A DNA stretch of 64,000 nucleotides from Pseudovibrio zosterae (GTDB lineage Bacteria > Pseudomonadota > Alphaproteobacteria > Rhizobiales > Stappiaceae): assembly GCF_033843645.1 (NCBI RefSeq), contig NZ_JAWXVZ010000004.1:62001-126000 (forward strand), given 5' to 3'. The position numbers and the translations under genes were made by a program. The notes under the pieces are model-generated. The model ran no database searches. It saw only the letters and a list, made by a program, of their open reading frames with translations, and was not told the origin of the DNA. Below, one piece after another: positions 9,182 through 18,023 of this stretch; position 1 is the stretch's first letter, and every line of letters begins with the position of its first letter.

Positions 9182-10066
9182 ATGCAAATCTGGGAAGGCG
9201 TGAGCGAGTTTGTTGCAGTGGCAGAAACGAGCAGTTTTACCGCCGCGGCCAAACGGCTGGGCATTTCCACCGCCCAAGTAAGCCGACAGGTGAGCGCTTT
9301 GGAGCACCGGCTTGGCATCAAGCTGTTTTATCGCACAACGCGAAAGGTCTCCATGACGGAGGCCGGGCAGCTTTACTTCCAGCAATGCCGCCGGTCGCTG
9401 GATGGGTTGGAGGAAGCGGAGCGCGCCATCACCAACCTGCAGCTGACCCCGCGCGGCCTGCTGCGGCTGACTGCGCCTGTCACCTATGGCGAGCGAACCA
9501 TTGCCCCGATCCTGAATGATTACCTGCACCGCTATCGGGACGTAGAAGCGCAACTGCACCTGACCAACCAGATGGTGGACCTGGTGGCGGATGGCTATGA
9601 CCTTGCCATTCGGCTGGGCAAGCTGGAGGATTCAACGCTGATGGCGCGGCGACTGACATCGCGCACGTTCTATGTGTGTGCCTCCCCGGACTATCTGGCC
9701 CGACACGGCGAGCCCCACGCGCTATCCGAGCTGGACCAGCATCGCTGCCTTCTGGGAACGCAGGATACATGGCGGTTTCAGGAGCAAGGCCGCGCCCGTT
9801 CCGTGCGGGTGAAAGGCAAGCTGCGCTGCAACAGCGGGTGGGCTCTGGTGGACGCTGCGCTGAAGGGCATGGGGCTGATCCAACTGCCAGACTACTATGT
9901 GAAAGACTACATCGAGGCCGGGGCGCTGGTCTCGCTTCTGGAACCCTATCAGGAGCGGGAGGATGGCATTTGGGGCGTCTACCCCCACAACCGGCACTTG
10001 TCGCCGAAGGTAAGCTTCTTTCTGGACCACCTGACAGAGGCCTTGAAGGGGCAAGAGGCGGACTGA
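9182..10066 (+). CDS. LysR family transcriptional regulator
   Basis: A 294-residue protein with an N-terminal winged helix-turn-helix (about 1-60; FVAVAETSSFTAAAKRLGIS then VSRQVSALEHRLG) and a C-terminal effector-binding domain from about residue 90. It is transcribed divergently from the formaldehyde dehydrogenase gene, with about 184 bp between starts, the usual geometry for a LysR protein controlling its neighbour and itself. The predicted target is therefore frmA-fghA, by inference. The sequence resembles the large subgroup near AaeR/DmlR-type regulators. A repeat cluster begins just after its stop. Confidence 0.93.
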   Translation: MQIWEGVSEFVAVAETSSFTAAAKRLGISTAQVSRQVSALEHRLGIKLFYRTTRKVSMTEAGQLYFQQCRRSLDGLEEAERAITNLQLTPRGLLRLTAPVTYGERTIAPILNDYLHRYRDVEAQLHLTNQMVDLVADGYDLAIRLGKLEDSTLMARRLTSRTFYVCASPDYLARHGEPHALSELDQHRCLLGTQDTWRFQEQGRARSVRVKGKLRCNSGWALVDAALKGMGLIQLPDYYVKDYIEAGALVSLLEPYQEREDGIWGVYPHNRHLSPKVSFFLDHLTEALKGQEAD

Positions 10067-10108
10067 CAGGAGCTCGTTACACGGCGGGGAAGGAACCCAA
10101 CCCACCAC

Positions 10109-10898
10109 CGTCATACCAGAGAAGCGAAAGTGCGCATTTCGGTATCCAGAACCGCGAGCACTGAGCTGGGGAGAGGCTGAGCTGGATCCCGCATCAAGTG
10201 CGGGATGACGCAAGGGGGGAGGTGAGCGCGGGGGACGACGGCGGGGGAGGCGACGCCCTGAGAATTAGACGGGAGACGCTAACCAAACCACCACTGTCAT
10301 ACCCGACAGGATGAGCGATGCCCACACCACCACTGTCATACCGGACAAGGCGAGCGCAGCGAGGCTGCAGATCCGGTATCCAGCGCAAAACTTGCGGCAA
10401 AGCCGCTACCACCGCTGTTCCCATTCCCCACCGCGCCGCACACCACACACAGCCGTCATGCCGGAGAAGGCGAGCGCAGCGAGGCGTAGATCCGGTATCC
10501 AGCGAAAAACAGACAGCAAAATCGTCACCACCGCTGATCCCATTCCCCACCGCGCTACCCAACCAACCACCGTCATACTTGAGAAGCGAACGCGCGCATT
10601 CGGTATCCAGGACCGCGAGCACTGGGCTGAGGGAGAGGCTGGGCTGGATCCCGCATCAAGTGCGGGATGACGCAAGGGGGGAGGTGACGGCCTGAGGATG
10701 GCCGAGGGGGTGAGGGCGAGCGAAGAGGATGACGATGAGTGGTGTGACGCCCTGAGAATGAGACGGGAGACGCTGCCCACACCACCACCGTCATACCGGA
10801 CAAGGCGAGCGCCGCGAGCCGCCGATCCGGTATCCAGAACCGCGAGCACTGAGCTGAGGGAGAGGTCGGGCTGGATCCCGCATCAAGTGCGGGATGAC
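10109..10898. repeat. Cluster 2 of palindromic intergenic repeats
   Basis: Same two families as cluster 1. Type A units: 10109-10149 (short), 10294-10318 (truncated), 10333-10383, 10454-10502, 10571-10610 (short), 10789-10837. Type B units: 10184-10209, 10646-10671, 10873-10898. The spacer GGTGAGCGCGGGGGACGACG also recurs at about 10221 and 10911. The 10383-10436 segment is the third copy of the 54-bp module seen in cluster 1. No gene is credible between 10067 and 11021. Confidence 0.95.
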
Positions 10899-11021
10899 GC
10901 AAGGGGGGAGGTGAGCGCGGGGGACGACGGCGGGGGAGGCGACGCCCTAGAGATGGCCGAGGAAGGAAGAGTGAACCGCGGCGCGGGTATGGCTCTATAA
11001 CCTCAGGAAAGGCATAGGGTC

Positions 11022-11393
11022 ATGATCACAGTATTTTACGACGGGAAATGCGGATTGTGCGCGCGGGAGATCAACCACTATCGCAAGATTGCGCCGGAAG
11101 GTCGGATCACCTTCGCGGACGTGGCCACCTATCCCCAGCGGCTGGATGGGACAGGACTGAACCAGGCGGATGCGCTGCGCTACCTGCACGCAGTTGATGC
11201 GGCGGGGCAGGTCCACAAGGGGGCCTCAGCCTTCACCTTGATCTGGAGCGAAATCGACGGGTGGCGCTGGCTGGTGCCGGTGGTGCGGGCGCCCATCATC
11301 AAGCAGCTCGTCGACGTGGCCTACGCCGCATTTGCCCACTTGCGGTTCAAAATGTACCGGCACTGCCGCGTTGCGGAGCTGACAGAACGCTAG
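11022..11393 (+). CDS. DCC-family thiol-disulfide oxidoreductase-like protein (DUF393)
   Basis: A 123-residue protein opening MITVFYDGKCGLCAREI, the DxxCxxC signature that names the DCC family, in a predicted thioredoxin-like fold. No signal peptide is seen. The start is supported by AGGAAAGGC upstream. The function of the family is not settled; the CxxC pair suggests thiol redox activity. It stands alone after repeat cluster 2 and is followed by a strong terminator, so it is probably monocistronic. Confidence 0.9.
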   Translation: MITVFYDGKCGLCAREINHYRKIAPEGRITFADVATYPQRLDGTGLNQADALRYLHAVDAAGQVHKGASAFTLIWSEIDGWRWLVPVVRAPIIKQLVDVAYAAFAHLRFKMYRHCRVAELTER

Positions 11394-11409
11394 CTGACAG
11401 GCAAACAGG

Positions 11410-11440
11410 AAAGGCCGCTGAGAAAAACCAGCGGCCTTTT
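11410..11440 (+). terminator. Rho-independent terminator
   Basis: AAGGCCGCTG pairs with CAGCGGCCTT across a short A-rich loop and is followed by TTGTTG. It lies 17 bp after the DCC-family gene and also faces the end of the GH20 gene, so it may act in both directions. Confidence 0.85.
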
Positions 11441-11489
11441 GTTGTGTCCCAATACACCCCACCTGTGGTGGTGGTTTTTGACCTTGGCG

Positions 11490-14159
11490 TTATTGGAGAA
11501 TCTCAACCCGGCTGGTGCGCGTGCCATCTGGAGAGGTGGTGCGCAGGTGTACCGGCGTTGCGACTGCAGGCGGGGTGGCTGCATCATAGGTCTGCCACGT
11601 GCTGCCGCCATCCAACGAATACTCGATGGTCAGACCCGGAAGCGCCGCATTTGCCTGCAGTTTGCCATCTGCCACTGTGGCACCCGGCACAGGCAGGCGG
11701 TAGGAAACGCCGCCCCGATCAAGGCGCGCCAACTCGCGCTGACCCAAGAGGTTGGCAAACCGGTTCCAGTCAGCGCGCAGCGCGTCGTGGTCCACATGGT
11801 TGGTTTCCCCGCCAACATATTCGCGGCCCGGCTCATAGTCTTGTTCCCATGCCGCCCGGTGCCACGCCCGTTCTGCCACAGACAGAAGACGCGGGAAGAT
11901 CATGCTGTCCATCTGTGCGTCGGTGCGCACCGTCTCGCTCCACAGCTGAGCTGAAAGGCCTGTTGCACCCGGCCATTGCTTGTCGCTCTTGGCGGTGAAG
12001 TGGTTGCCATCCCGGTCAACGGACGTTTCTGCGTTTTGTGGCAGGTTGTCCGGCGCAAAGCTGAAGACCTTGGCCTCATCACTGAAGCGTGTGGCCCAGT
12101 AATACCCGCGCTCTGCCGGGTTCACCTCGTACGGCATGTCCAGGTAGACATAATCAGGGTTGGAGAGGATCACCTCAAAGCCCTTGTTGGCCCAATCCTG
12201 CGCACTGTCAAAGCCACCCCAGAACAGCGTGTCCCAGAAGTTGACCCGCACCGTGTCACTGGCAAAATCCGCAGCGGAGCTGGCGTGCTTCAGACCATCC
12301 TGCCATGCTTGCATGGTGGAAATGCCGTTGTCTTTCAGGATCTTGCTCACCTCAACAGCGAAGTAGCTGGCAAGCTCGTCCACATCCCCAATGGTACCGG
12401 CATCGATCATGGCCTGACAGGCCTGCGACTTGCCCCAAGGCTTGTCCTGAACGCTCTTGTCGATGGTCCCCTTCCATGGCACCAGCTCGTCGTTGAGGTC
12501 CTGATAGCCCCCACCAAGGTAGATGTTCTTGGCTTCATCGCCGCCAAAGTGCCATGTGGTCAGCGGCACGCCTGCCTCTGCATGCATGGCGGCAATTTCA
12601 CTCACCACTTTGGTAACAAAGCGCTTGGACGAGTCCAGACACGGGTTCAGGTAGCTTTTGCGATCATAAAACTGAACGGAAGTGGTGTTGGAAGTGTCGG
12701 TTGGATCGACAAGGCGAAACTCGTTGGCCGCAGCCTCGTTGCCTTCCGACATGTAGCGCTGGTAACGCGCTTCCATGGAAACCACAGCAGCACGCGCGTG
12801 GGCGGGCATGTCAATCTCCGGGATCACCTCGATGTGGCGGGCCTTGGCATAGGCCAGGATCTCCAGATAGTCCGGGCGCGTGAAGTGACCAGAACCGAAG
12901 TTGTCACTGTTCGGACCAGAACCGAGCTGTGGCAGCAGACAAGTGGTTTCGGAGGGATCGTGACAGCGCTTGCTGCCCACTTCGGTCAGTTCTGGCAGAC
13001 CGGGCACCTCAATACGCCAGCCTTCATCATCGCTCAGGTGGAAGTGGAACTTGTTGAGCTTGTAGGCGGCCATCTGATCGAGCAGACGCAACACGGCCTG
13101 CTTGGAATGGAAGTTGCGGGCCACATCCAGAAACGCTCCGCGATAGGCAAGGCGCGGCGCATCTTCCACGCTGAGGTGGGGCAGGGTCAGGCTGCCGTCC
13201 GCAGGCAGCACGGAGAGCATGGACTGAAGGCCATAAAACAGGCCCGCTTCATCGAAGCCGACCACATCAACCCCCTCGGGCGTAATGTTGAGGCGGTAGG
13301 CGCCGCTCTTGGCAAGGTCGTCGTTAAACCCATCAGCGTCAACACGGCCCATGACCGGGGCCCCTTCGCCGCTGAAGTTCAAACCGGCACCGGCCATCTG
13401 CTCGCGCACAACGCTGAGCGATGCCTCAGAAAGACCCGAAAGAGACAGGTCAAGACCATTGGCAATATCAAGGTCTGCCGCGCCAACCTCTAGCTTCATG
13501 GGGCTTGGAATGATCTGCCCCCGCAGCGCGGTCGCATCGAGCGGAGAAACGTGCTGATTTTTCTCGAAACGGCTTTGCGCGGTCATCAGGACATTGTTGT
13601 CCTTGGCGGTGCGCTTCCAGTTATCGCCGCTGATTGGTGCCAAAAACGCGCTTAGGTCTTCCGTGTCCGTGGCCGCCAGAACCTTGGGCTCGGCTCCCTC
13701 GGCAACGGCATACCAGCGCGGCATGAAGTCCGTTTCAAACAGCTGCCAGTATTCCCCGATGTAAGGCAGCGTGATGGACGCGCCCGCGGCAAGACCGGTG
13801 AACTTGTCTGTTGGTTCGAGCTTGTGCAAGTCGCCCGTAACGTGGGTGATCGTGAACTGATCGCTGTCCAGCTTCAGGATTTGGCGAATGCTATGGAAAT
13901 ATAGCGCCCAGCCGGTGCCTTCGATGGCGGTATCACCATTGGTCAGGGTCAGATTGACGGTGTTGCATGACCCCCAATCAGCGCCCAAAGATGAACAATC
14001 AACGCCATCTTCAGCAGCCTGGTTGTCGAGGACCTGAAACTTGACGGAGATTTCGCTCAAGGCATCCACCAGCTGATGTGGTGTTTGATCGGCCTGAGCC
14101 GTAGAAAGGCCCAGCAGCAAGGGAACCATCGCTGCCAAAGGTCCTGAAAGATTTCGCAT
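11490..14159 (-). CDS. Secreted beta-N-acetylhexosaminidase (chitobiase type, GH20)
   Basis: An 889-residue exported enzyme releasing terminal GlcNAc from chitobiose and related oligosaccharides. The signal peptide ends near STAQA. Domain order follows bacterial chitobiases: N-terminal carbohydrate-binding CHB_HEX domain (about 30-180), the GH20 N-domain (about 215-335), the catalytic TIM barrel (about 340-800) and a C-terminal CHB_HEX_C domain. The catalytic Asp-Glu pair is in HFGGDEAKNIYLGG (about 541-542). The start is taken at the ATG 14159 behind GGGGTGG; a GTG four codons earlier is possible. It fits functionally with the GlcNAc PTS at 56352-60741, although the two are about 42 kb apart. 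Confidence 0.94.
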   Translation of the reverse strand: MRNLSGPLAAMVPLLLGLSTAQADQTPHQLVDALSEISVKFQVLDNQAAEDGVDCSSLGADWGSCNTVNLTLTNGDTAIEGTGWALYFHSIRQILKLDSDQFTITHVTGDLHKLEPTDKFTGLAAGASITLPYIGEYWQLFETDFMPRWYAVAEGAEPKVLAATDTEDLSAFLAPISGDNWKRTAKDNNVLMTAQSRFEKNQHVSPLDATALRGQIIPSPMKLEVGAADLDIANGLDLSLSGLSEASLSVVREQMAGAGLNFSGEGAPVMGRVDADGFNDDLAKSGAYRLNITPEGVDVVGFDEAGLFYGLQSMLSVLPADGSLTLPHLSVEDAPRLAYRGAFLDVARNFHSKQAVLRLLDQMAAYKLNKFHFHLSDDEGWRIEVPGLPELTEVGSKRCHDPSETTCLLPQLGSGPNSDNFGSGHFTRPDYLEILAYAKARHIEVIPEIDMPAHARAAVVSMEARYQRYMSEGNEAAANEFRLVDPTDTSNTTSVQFYDRKSYLNPCLDSSKRFVTKVVSEIAAMHAEAGVPLTTWHFGGDEAKNIYLGGGYQDLNDELVPWKGTIDKSVQDKPWGKSQACQAMIDAGTIGDVDELASYFAVEVSKILKDNGISTMQAWQDGLKHASSAADFASDTVRVNFWDTLFWGGFDSAQDWANKGFEVILSNPDYVYLDMPYEVNPAERGYYWATRFSDEAKVFSFAPDNLPQNAETSVDRDGNHFTAKSDKQWPGATGLSAQLWSETVRTDAQMDSMIFPRLLSVAERAWHRAAWEQDYEPGREYVGGETNHVDHDALRADWNRFANLLGQRELARLDRGGVSYRLPVPGATVADGKLQANAALPGLTIEYSLDGGSTWQTYDAATPPAVATPVHLRTTSPDGTRTSRVEILQ

Positions 14160-14580
14160 TCGCCACCCCACGAGTTGCAGTGAGCCTTGCCGACGCCGGT
14201 CACCCGAAAGGGTTTCGGCGGAAGATTCACCAAACCATTAAGTCCTAAGGAACACCGCAGGTTCGGTTGACGACGCGTCCTCCCATTCAGGCCTTGCCGT
14301 CTCCTCCCATCATCTGCGGATCTCAGGAATTTAGCATATCCACCTGAAATATATCGCCGTTTCTCAACTAAAGGTGGTGGTCTGTGGAAGACCGAACCCA
14401 CTGGCTCCCCTAGGTTATGAGGGTGTTGGAAGGTTTATTCTTGATGGGTCAGTCTGTTAGAGCAATCCTAAACAACAGTAGGTTTACGTAGTGTCATGAG
14501 GAAGGGTTTACCAGGCCACTCGGTGAGCGGCGCTTTGTTCTCAAAACTTCGAGATGAAGATCTAACGGTCGGGCATATCC
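14160..14580. other. Divergent intergenic region, no feature recognised
   Basis: About 420 bp between the hexosaminidase start and the alpha/beta hydrolase start. It presumably carries both promoters. No convincing palindrome, gene or RNA was seen here. Confidence 0.5.
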
Positions 14581-15438
14581 ATGGAGAGATTGGTTGTCTC
14601 GCGGGGCGGCGAATGCCAAATCCGGTTGATTGCCGGCAAGGAGGATGCCTCCCGGCCTGTTTTGGTGTTGGGCCGCAGCAATCGATCTTTTCGGTCCATT
14701 CAAATCGACCGGCTGAACGCGCAGCTGCGGGATTGGGGCCTTGCGATTTGGCGTCTGGAGCCACGACCGACACCGCCCACGCAGAACGCCACTGAACCGG
14801 CTCACAGCTCTGCCGCGAAATCTCGCAGGGGCGGATTGAGGGCGATGACACGCGCCATGAGCAGCGCCCTGCCCAAAGTTTTTGGCGGCTATCCGGGTTG
14901 GACGGACTATTTTTCCCCCAGCTTTGCGCAGGCCGCCGATCGCAGGGATGAGGTCCGCTCCATGCTCGACCAATTCCCAGTTTCTGCTCGGTTTTTACTG
15001 CTTGGACATTCCATGGGCGCACGGGTTGGCACCTATCTGGACCGCCATGCTCGGGTTTCAGGCCATATCGCGTTCGGTTACCCCTTCCAGAACCCGGAGG
15101 AAGGCCCCGCCCTGTCACGGGTTCATCACCTGCGCAAGCTGAAGGTGCCGACCTTGATCATTCAGGGCCGAAGCGATGCCTATGGCGGCGAGGAGGTAGC
15201 AACCAAATACCGGTTCAGCCCCTCGATCTCATTTCTGTTTGTCGAAGACGATCACAGCTACAATTCTGCGTGCCAGACACTGACACGGCACATAACGTCC
15301 CGCGTCAGGGCCTTCATTTTGGAAACGCAAGACGGCCTGCCAAGTGCGCTGATGGCAGGCCGCGAGAGCAGTCAATCCGATCAACTGGACGGAAAAGCAG
15401 GGAAGTTGAAGTCTTCACGCACCTTGACGCTGTCATAG
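14581..15438 (+). CDS. Alpha/beta hydrolase (KANL3/Tex30-like)
   Basis: A 285-residue protein with a serine-hydrolase nucleophile elbow LLGHSMGARVG (Ser144), an acid region VPTLIIQGRSDAYGG and a late VEDDHSY histidine, all as in the KANL3/Tex30-like hydrolase family. No signal peptide is seen. The first 90 residues are less typical and the start is uncertain; MTRAMSS at residue 89 is an alternative. The 3' end overlaps the end of the convergent SnoaL-like gene by 58 bp, an unusually long antisense coding overlap. The substrate cannot be predicted. Confidence 0.75.
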   Translation: MERLVVSRGGECQIRLIAGKEDASRPVLVLGRSNRSFRSIQIDRLNAQLRDWGLAIWRLEPRPTPPTQNATEPAHSSAAKSRRGGLRAMTRAMSSALPKVFGGYPGWTDYFSPSFAQAADRRDEVRSMLDQFPVSARFLLLGHSMGARVGTYLDRHARVSGHIAFGYPFQNPEEGPALSRVHHLRKLKVPTLIIQGRSDAYGGEEVATKYRFSPSISFLFVEDDHSYNSACQTLTRHITSRVRAFILETQDGLPSALMAGRESSQSDQLDGKAGKLKSSRTLTLS

Positions 15439-15806
15439 ATGATGGTGACGTCCGTGATCTTGTCCAGCTCCGGCGTAAAGCAGAACAGGTCAACCACATC
15501 GATGGTGCGCGGCAGCGCGCCGGTCACCTGACGGTTGTAGCGCGCATGCAAGGCAGCGCGGGTTGGGTTTTCCGGACTCACCATTACCGATTGCACCCGA
15601 ATGGATCGATTGGAGATCTCGGTCAGGATGAAGGTATAGAATTCCTTTGCCCGCTGCTCTTCGAAGATGGGTGAGCGCACACGGGCATCACTGGTAAACA
15701 GCTCCAGCAGGTAGTTCAGATCATTACCTTCCAGACGCCGGGCATATTCACGGCACATTGCTTCTGCTTTGGCGGTCCGTTCCGCGTTCTGTTCAGCGGC
15801 GATCAT
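15381..15806 (-). CDS. SnoaL/NTF2-like family protein
   Basis: A 141-residue protein with the pattern of the NTF2-like superfamily: an N-terminal helix (AMCREYARRLEGNDLNYLLELF), the SDARVRSPIF strand and later curved-sheet strands. The start is fixed at 15806 by AGGAGGAAACCAC directly upstream, a near-consensus ribosome site. Members may be isomerases, dehydratases or simple ligand-binding proteins; no catalytic residue can be assigned. Its end overlaps the convergent hydrolase gene. Confidence 0.82.
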   Translation of the reverse strand: MIAAEQNAERTAKAEAMCREYARRLEGNDLNYLLELFTSDARVRSPIFEEQRAKEFYTFILTEISNRSIRVQSVMVSPENPTRAALHARYNRQVTGALPRTIDVVDLFCFTPELDKITDVTIIYDSVKVREDFNFPAFPSS

Positions 15807-16048
15807 GTGGTTTCCTCCTGTGGTGCTCATCTGTTTTGCGCCGAGTATAGGCAGCGTTTTTCAGAATCGAAAGCACCGGATTTTTCCTGAGGCGCGTAGA
15901 GCACGTGTAGCGGACCGGAAAAAAGCCATGGAGTCCGAAGAGGTTATTAGCCGTTAAAACTCCCTCAAGAAATGCCCTGCTACTACAAAGGAGCATTTTC
16001 ATTTGAGCATTCAAATCAATTATTTCCGGCTTTTCTTACGAGTAAAAC

Positions 16049-16366
16049 ATGCTTCCAAAGCCCAAGCTGATCGAGATGGAAAACAGGGCGCATCCACGTC
16101 GGGCCTGCCGCTGGCGCGCCGTTTTGTTGGTGGAGCCTTTTAACCGCGCGTGCGTGGTGGAAGACATCGGCGAGGGCGGATGCCGGATATCGGTCAATCC
16201 CAGAGATCTGACAATCGGGTCCCATGTGGTGATCAACGTTGTGTCCAAAGGCACGCGGTTTGAAGGGATCATCCGCTGGATACAAGGCGATGAGGTGGGC
16301 ATTGCCTTTGAAGGCGCGCACGCCGGGGTCGCACCGGCCCTTGTCTCTACCGGGCACCAACCCTAA
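16049..16366 (+). CDS. PilZ domain protein
   Basis: A 105-residue single-domain protein. The c-di-GMP-binding signature is visible as HPRRACR (RxxxR) near residue 16 and VEDIGEGGCRIS in place of the usual DxSxxG, where the serine is replaced by glycine. Small stand-alone PilZ proteins often sense cyclic di-GMP to adjust motility or polysaccharide production. The RxxxR motif is intact but the second motif is atypical, so nucleotide binding should be tested. It is followed by a bidirectional terminator and is probably monocistronic. Confidence 0.85.
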   Translation: MLPKPKLIEMENRAHPRRACRWRAVLLVEPFNRACVVEDIGEGGCRISVNPRDLTIGSHVVINVVSKGTRFEGIIRWIQGDEVGIAFEGAHAGVAPALVSTGHQP

Positions 16367-16410
16367 GGACCACAGGCCGGGACGCCGCTGTGGCACCTCG
16401 CCTGAATCAT

Positions 16411-16460
16411 AAAAAAATCCCCGCCGTGATCGACCAAATCGCGGCGAGGACTTCTTTTGT
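16411..16460. terminator. Bidirectional rho-independent terminator
   Basis: TCCCCGCCGTGAT (16418-16430) pairs with ATCGCGGCGAGGA (16438-16450), 11 of 13 positions. It is flanked by seven A on the left and CTTCTTTTG on the right, so each strand has a U-tract. It ends both the PilZ gene and the tpl-tutB operon. Confidence 0.85.
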
Positions 16461-16485
16461 CACTACGAAGTTGCGGGCCCTTTTC

Positions 16486-16508
16486 AGGGATAGCGGGGGG
16501 CTATCCCT
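16486..16508 (-). terminator. Perfect hairpin after tutB
   Basis: AGGGATAGC pairs perfectly with GCTATCCCT around a five-base G loop, 20 bp beyond the tutB stop. On the minus strand the stem is followed by GAAAAGG, so it may be an mRNA 3'-end stabiliser ahead of the true terminator at 16411-16460. Confidence 0.6.
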
Positions 16509-16528
16509 GTGAGAACCTATGGTGCAAC

Positions 16529-17800
16529 TTAGGCTCCGAAGATCGGCAGGAGACCTGCGATTTCCAGGAAGGCAACGATGAAGATCAGTATGCCAAAGCC
16601 GAACACCAGAGCCATGCGCGGCATGCCACCTGCAACCTGATACACGTTCGGGTTACGCTTGCGGCAAATCATCACCATGACGATTGGGGAGAGAAGGCTG
16701 AAGATGACCAGTACAACGCCTGCGTAGCCAATCGCGGTGATGAATCCGTCTGGATACAAGATAGCCAGAACCACAGTAGGAAGGAATGCAATTGCACTTG
16801 CCTTCAGCTTGCCGTCCCAAGTGTGCTTATCGAAGTTGCACAGGTCACAAATGTAGTCGAACAGGGAGAGAGACACACCCAGGAAGGAGGTCGCAACTGC
16901 CATGTTGCCGAACACCTGCAGAGCAGTAGAAATGTTCGCGCTTACACCTGTTTCAGCCAGTGCAGCAAGGATGTTACCAATGTTACCACCATCTGCAATA
17001 ATCTGTGGGAACTGCTCGCGTGGAACGTTTCCAAATACTGCCAGCATCCAGCAGAAGTAGAAACCACCTGCGATCATCATCGCATAGATCAGTGCACGAC
17101 TCGTCCGCTTAGGGTCGAGACCGAGATAGTTGGTAATGGTAGGCACCGTGATCTGGAAGCCGAAGCTGGCTACCATGAAGCTAATTGTATAGAAGACGTA
17201 AGGTAGTTGATCGCCAAGATTGACCTGAGGGAACAGGATTTCCGTTGAAGAGTTGGAAATCAGTCCACCAAGGCTCATGACGAACGTAATGACCATACCA
17301 CCGATAAGAACGGTGTTCACACGGTCCACTGCAGTCGCACCCAACATCACGATGGAGATGAGCACCGCCGCGAAGATGAAGCTGGCCATGCCGGAGGACA
17401 GGGCAAAGCCATCGCCAAGCAACGACAGGGAATATGTGATTACCGAGCTACCGCCGGAAATGTAGGCATAAGTGAGAACGTAGCACAAGAAAGCAACGGA
17501 CAAGCCATTGATCAAGCGACCGAAATTGCCGAGCGTGCCTTTTGCGATACTGTCGTAGTTCGAGTCCTTAGGGAAGTGCAGTGTTGCTTCCATGATATAC
17601 ATAGACGCGCTATGCATGATGTACGCAACGGCTGCCATGACCACCAAGGCGATGGTGAACCACACACCACTGTTTGCCACGGGTAGAGAGAAAATGCCTG
17701 CACCCACACCTGTGCCCGCTGCAATAACAGCAGCGCCCAGAACAGTGCCTTGCGGCGAGGCCTTTTCTTTGGTTTGAGATTTTGCAGTTACATCAGTCAT
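16529..17800 (-). CDS. tutB: Aromatic amino acid permease, probable tyrosine transporter
   Basis: A 423-residue membrane protein of the HAAAP family (TnaB/TyrP/Mtr/TutB), with about 11 hydrophobic segments from residue 20 and a short cytoplasmic N-terminus. GAAVIAAGTGVGAGIFSLPV is the typical first membrane segment. The start at 17800 is preceded by GGGAGG at good spacing. It lies downstream of tyrosine phenol-lyase on the same strand, the same order as tpl-tutB in enteric bacteria such as Citrobacter and Pantoea, so tyrosine is the most likely substrate; tryptophan cannot be excluded from sequence alone. It should supply tyrosine to the lyase by proton symport at the inner membrane. Confidence 0.9.
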   Translation of the reverse strand: MTDVTAKSQTKEKASPQGTVLGAAVIAAGTGVGAGIFSLPVANSGVWFTIALVVMAAVAYIMHSASMYIMEATLHFPKDSNYDSIAKGTLGNFGRLINGLSVAFLCYVLTYAYISGGSSVITYSLSLLGDGFALSSGMASFIFAAVLISIVMLGATAVDRVNTVLIGGMVITFVMSLGGLISNSSTEILFPQVNLGDQLPYVFYTISFMVASFGFQITVPTITNYLGLDPKRTSRALIYAMMIAGGFYFCWMLAVFGNVPREQFPQIIADGGNIGNILAALAETGVSANISTALQVFGNMAVATSFLGVSLSLFDYICDLCNFDKHTWDGKLKASAIAFLPTVVLAILYPDGFITAIGYAGVVLVIFSLLSPIVMVMICRKRNPNVYQVAGGMPRMALVFGFGILIFIVAFLEIAGLLPIFGA

Positions 17801-17953
17801 TAAGAGCCTCCCAACTCCGAAAAATTCGAGATCTGACGTGAAGGTTCAAATAGTTGCTTCGTCAAAAGCTGCTGAGTTGGGGTTCCCATAATTCCTGGCC
17901 CAAGAGCTGATGGTTAGTCAGCTTAGTCTTCCCGGTACAAATGACTTGAGGGG

Positions 17954-17976
17954 AGCCTGTGGCCCCCCTCTGTCAC
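17954..17976 (-). terminator. Hairpin between tpl and tutB
   Basis: GAGGGGAGCC pairs with GGCCCCCCTC with one mismatch around TGT, in the 223-bp gap between the two genes. No U-tract follows on the minus strand, so it more likely adjusts expression of the second gene or protects the tpl transcript than fully terminates. Confidence 0.4.
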
Positions 17977-18023
17977 ATAAGGCCTTATAGGTCGCTGGTA
18001 TTCAGCAGTTTAACGTAAGGACC

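Noticed and set aside
10194..10849. Frames of 109 to 147 codons in repeat cluster 2
   Set aside because: The same recurring HPALDAGSS and LDTGS peptides appear with every type A and type B unit. No ribosome sites or conserved domains.
11976..13493. A 505-codon plus-strand open frame inside the GH20 gene
   Set aside because: The minus-strand hexosaminidase has a complete domain order and the catalytic Asp-Glu. The antisense frame has no good start and no recognisable motif.
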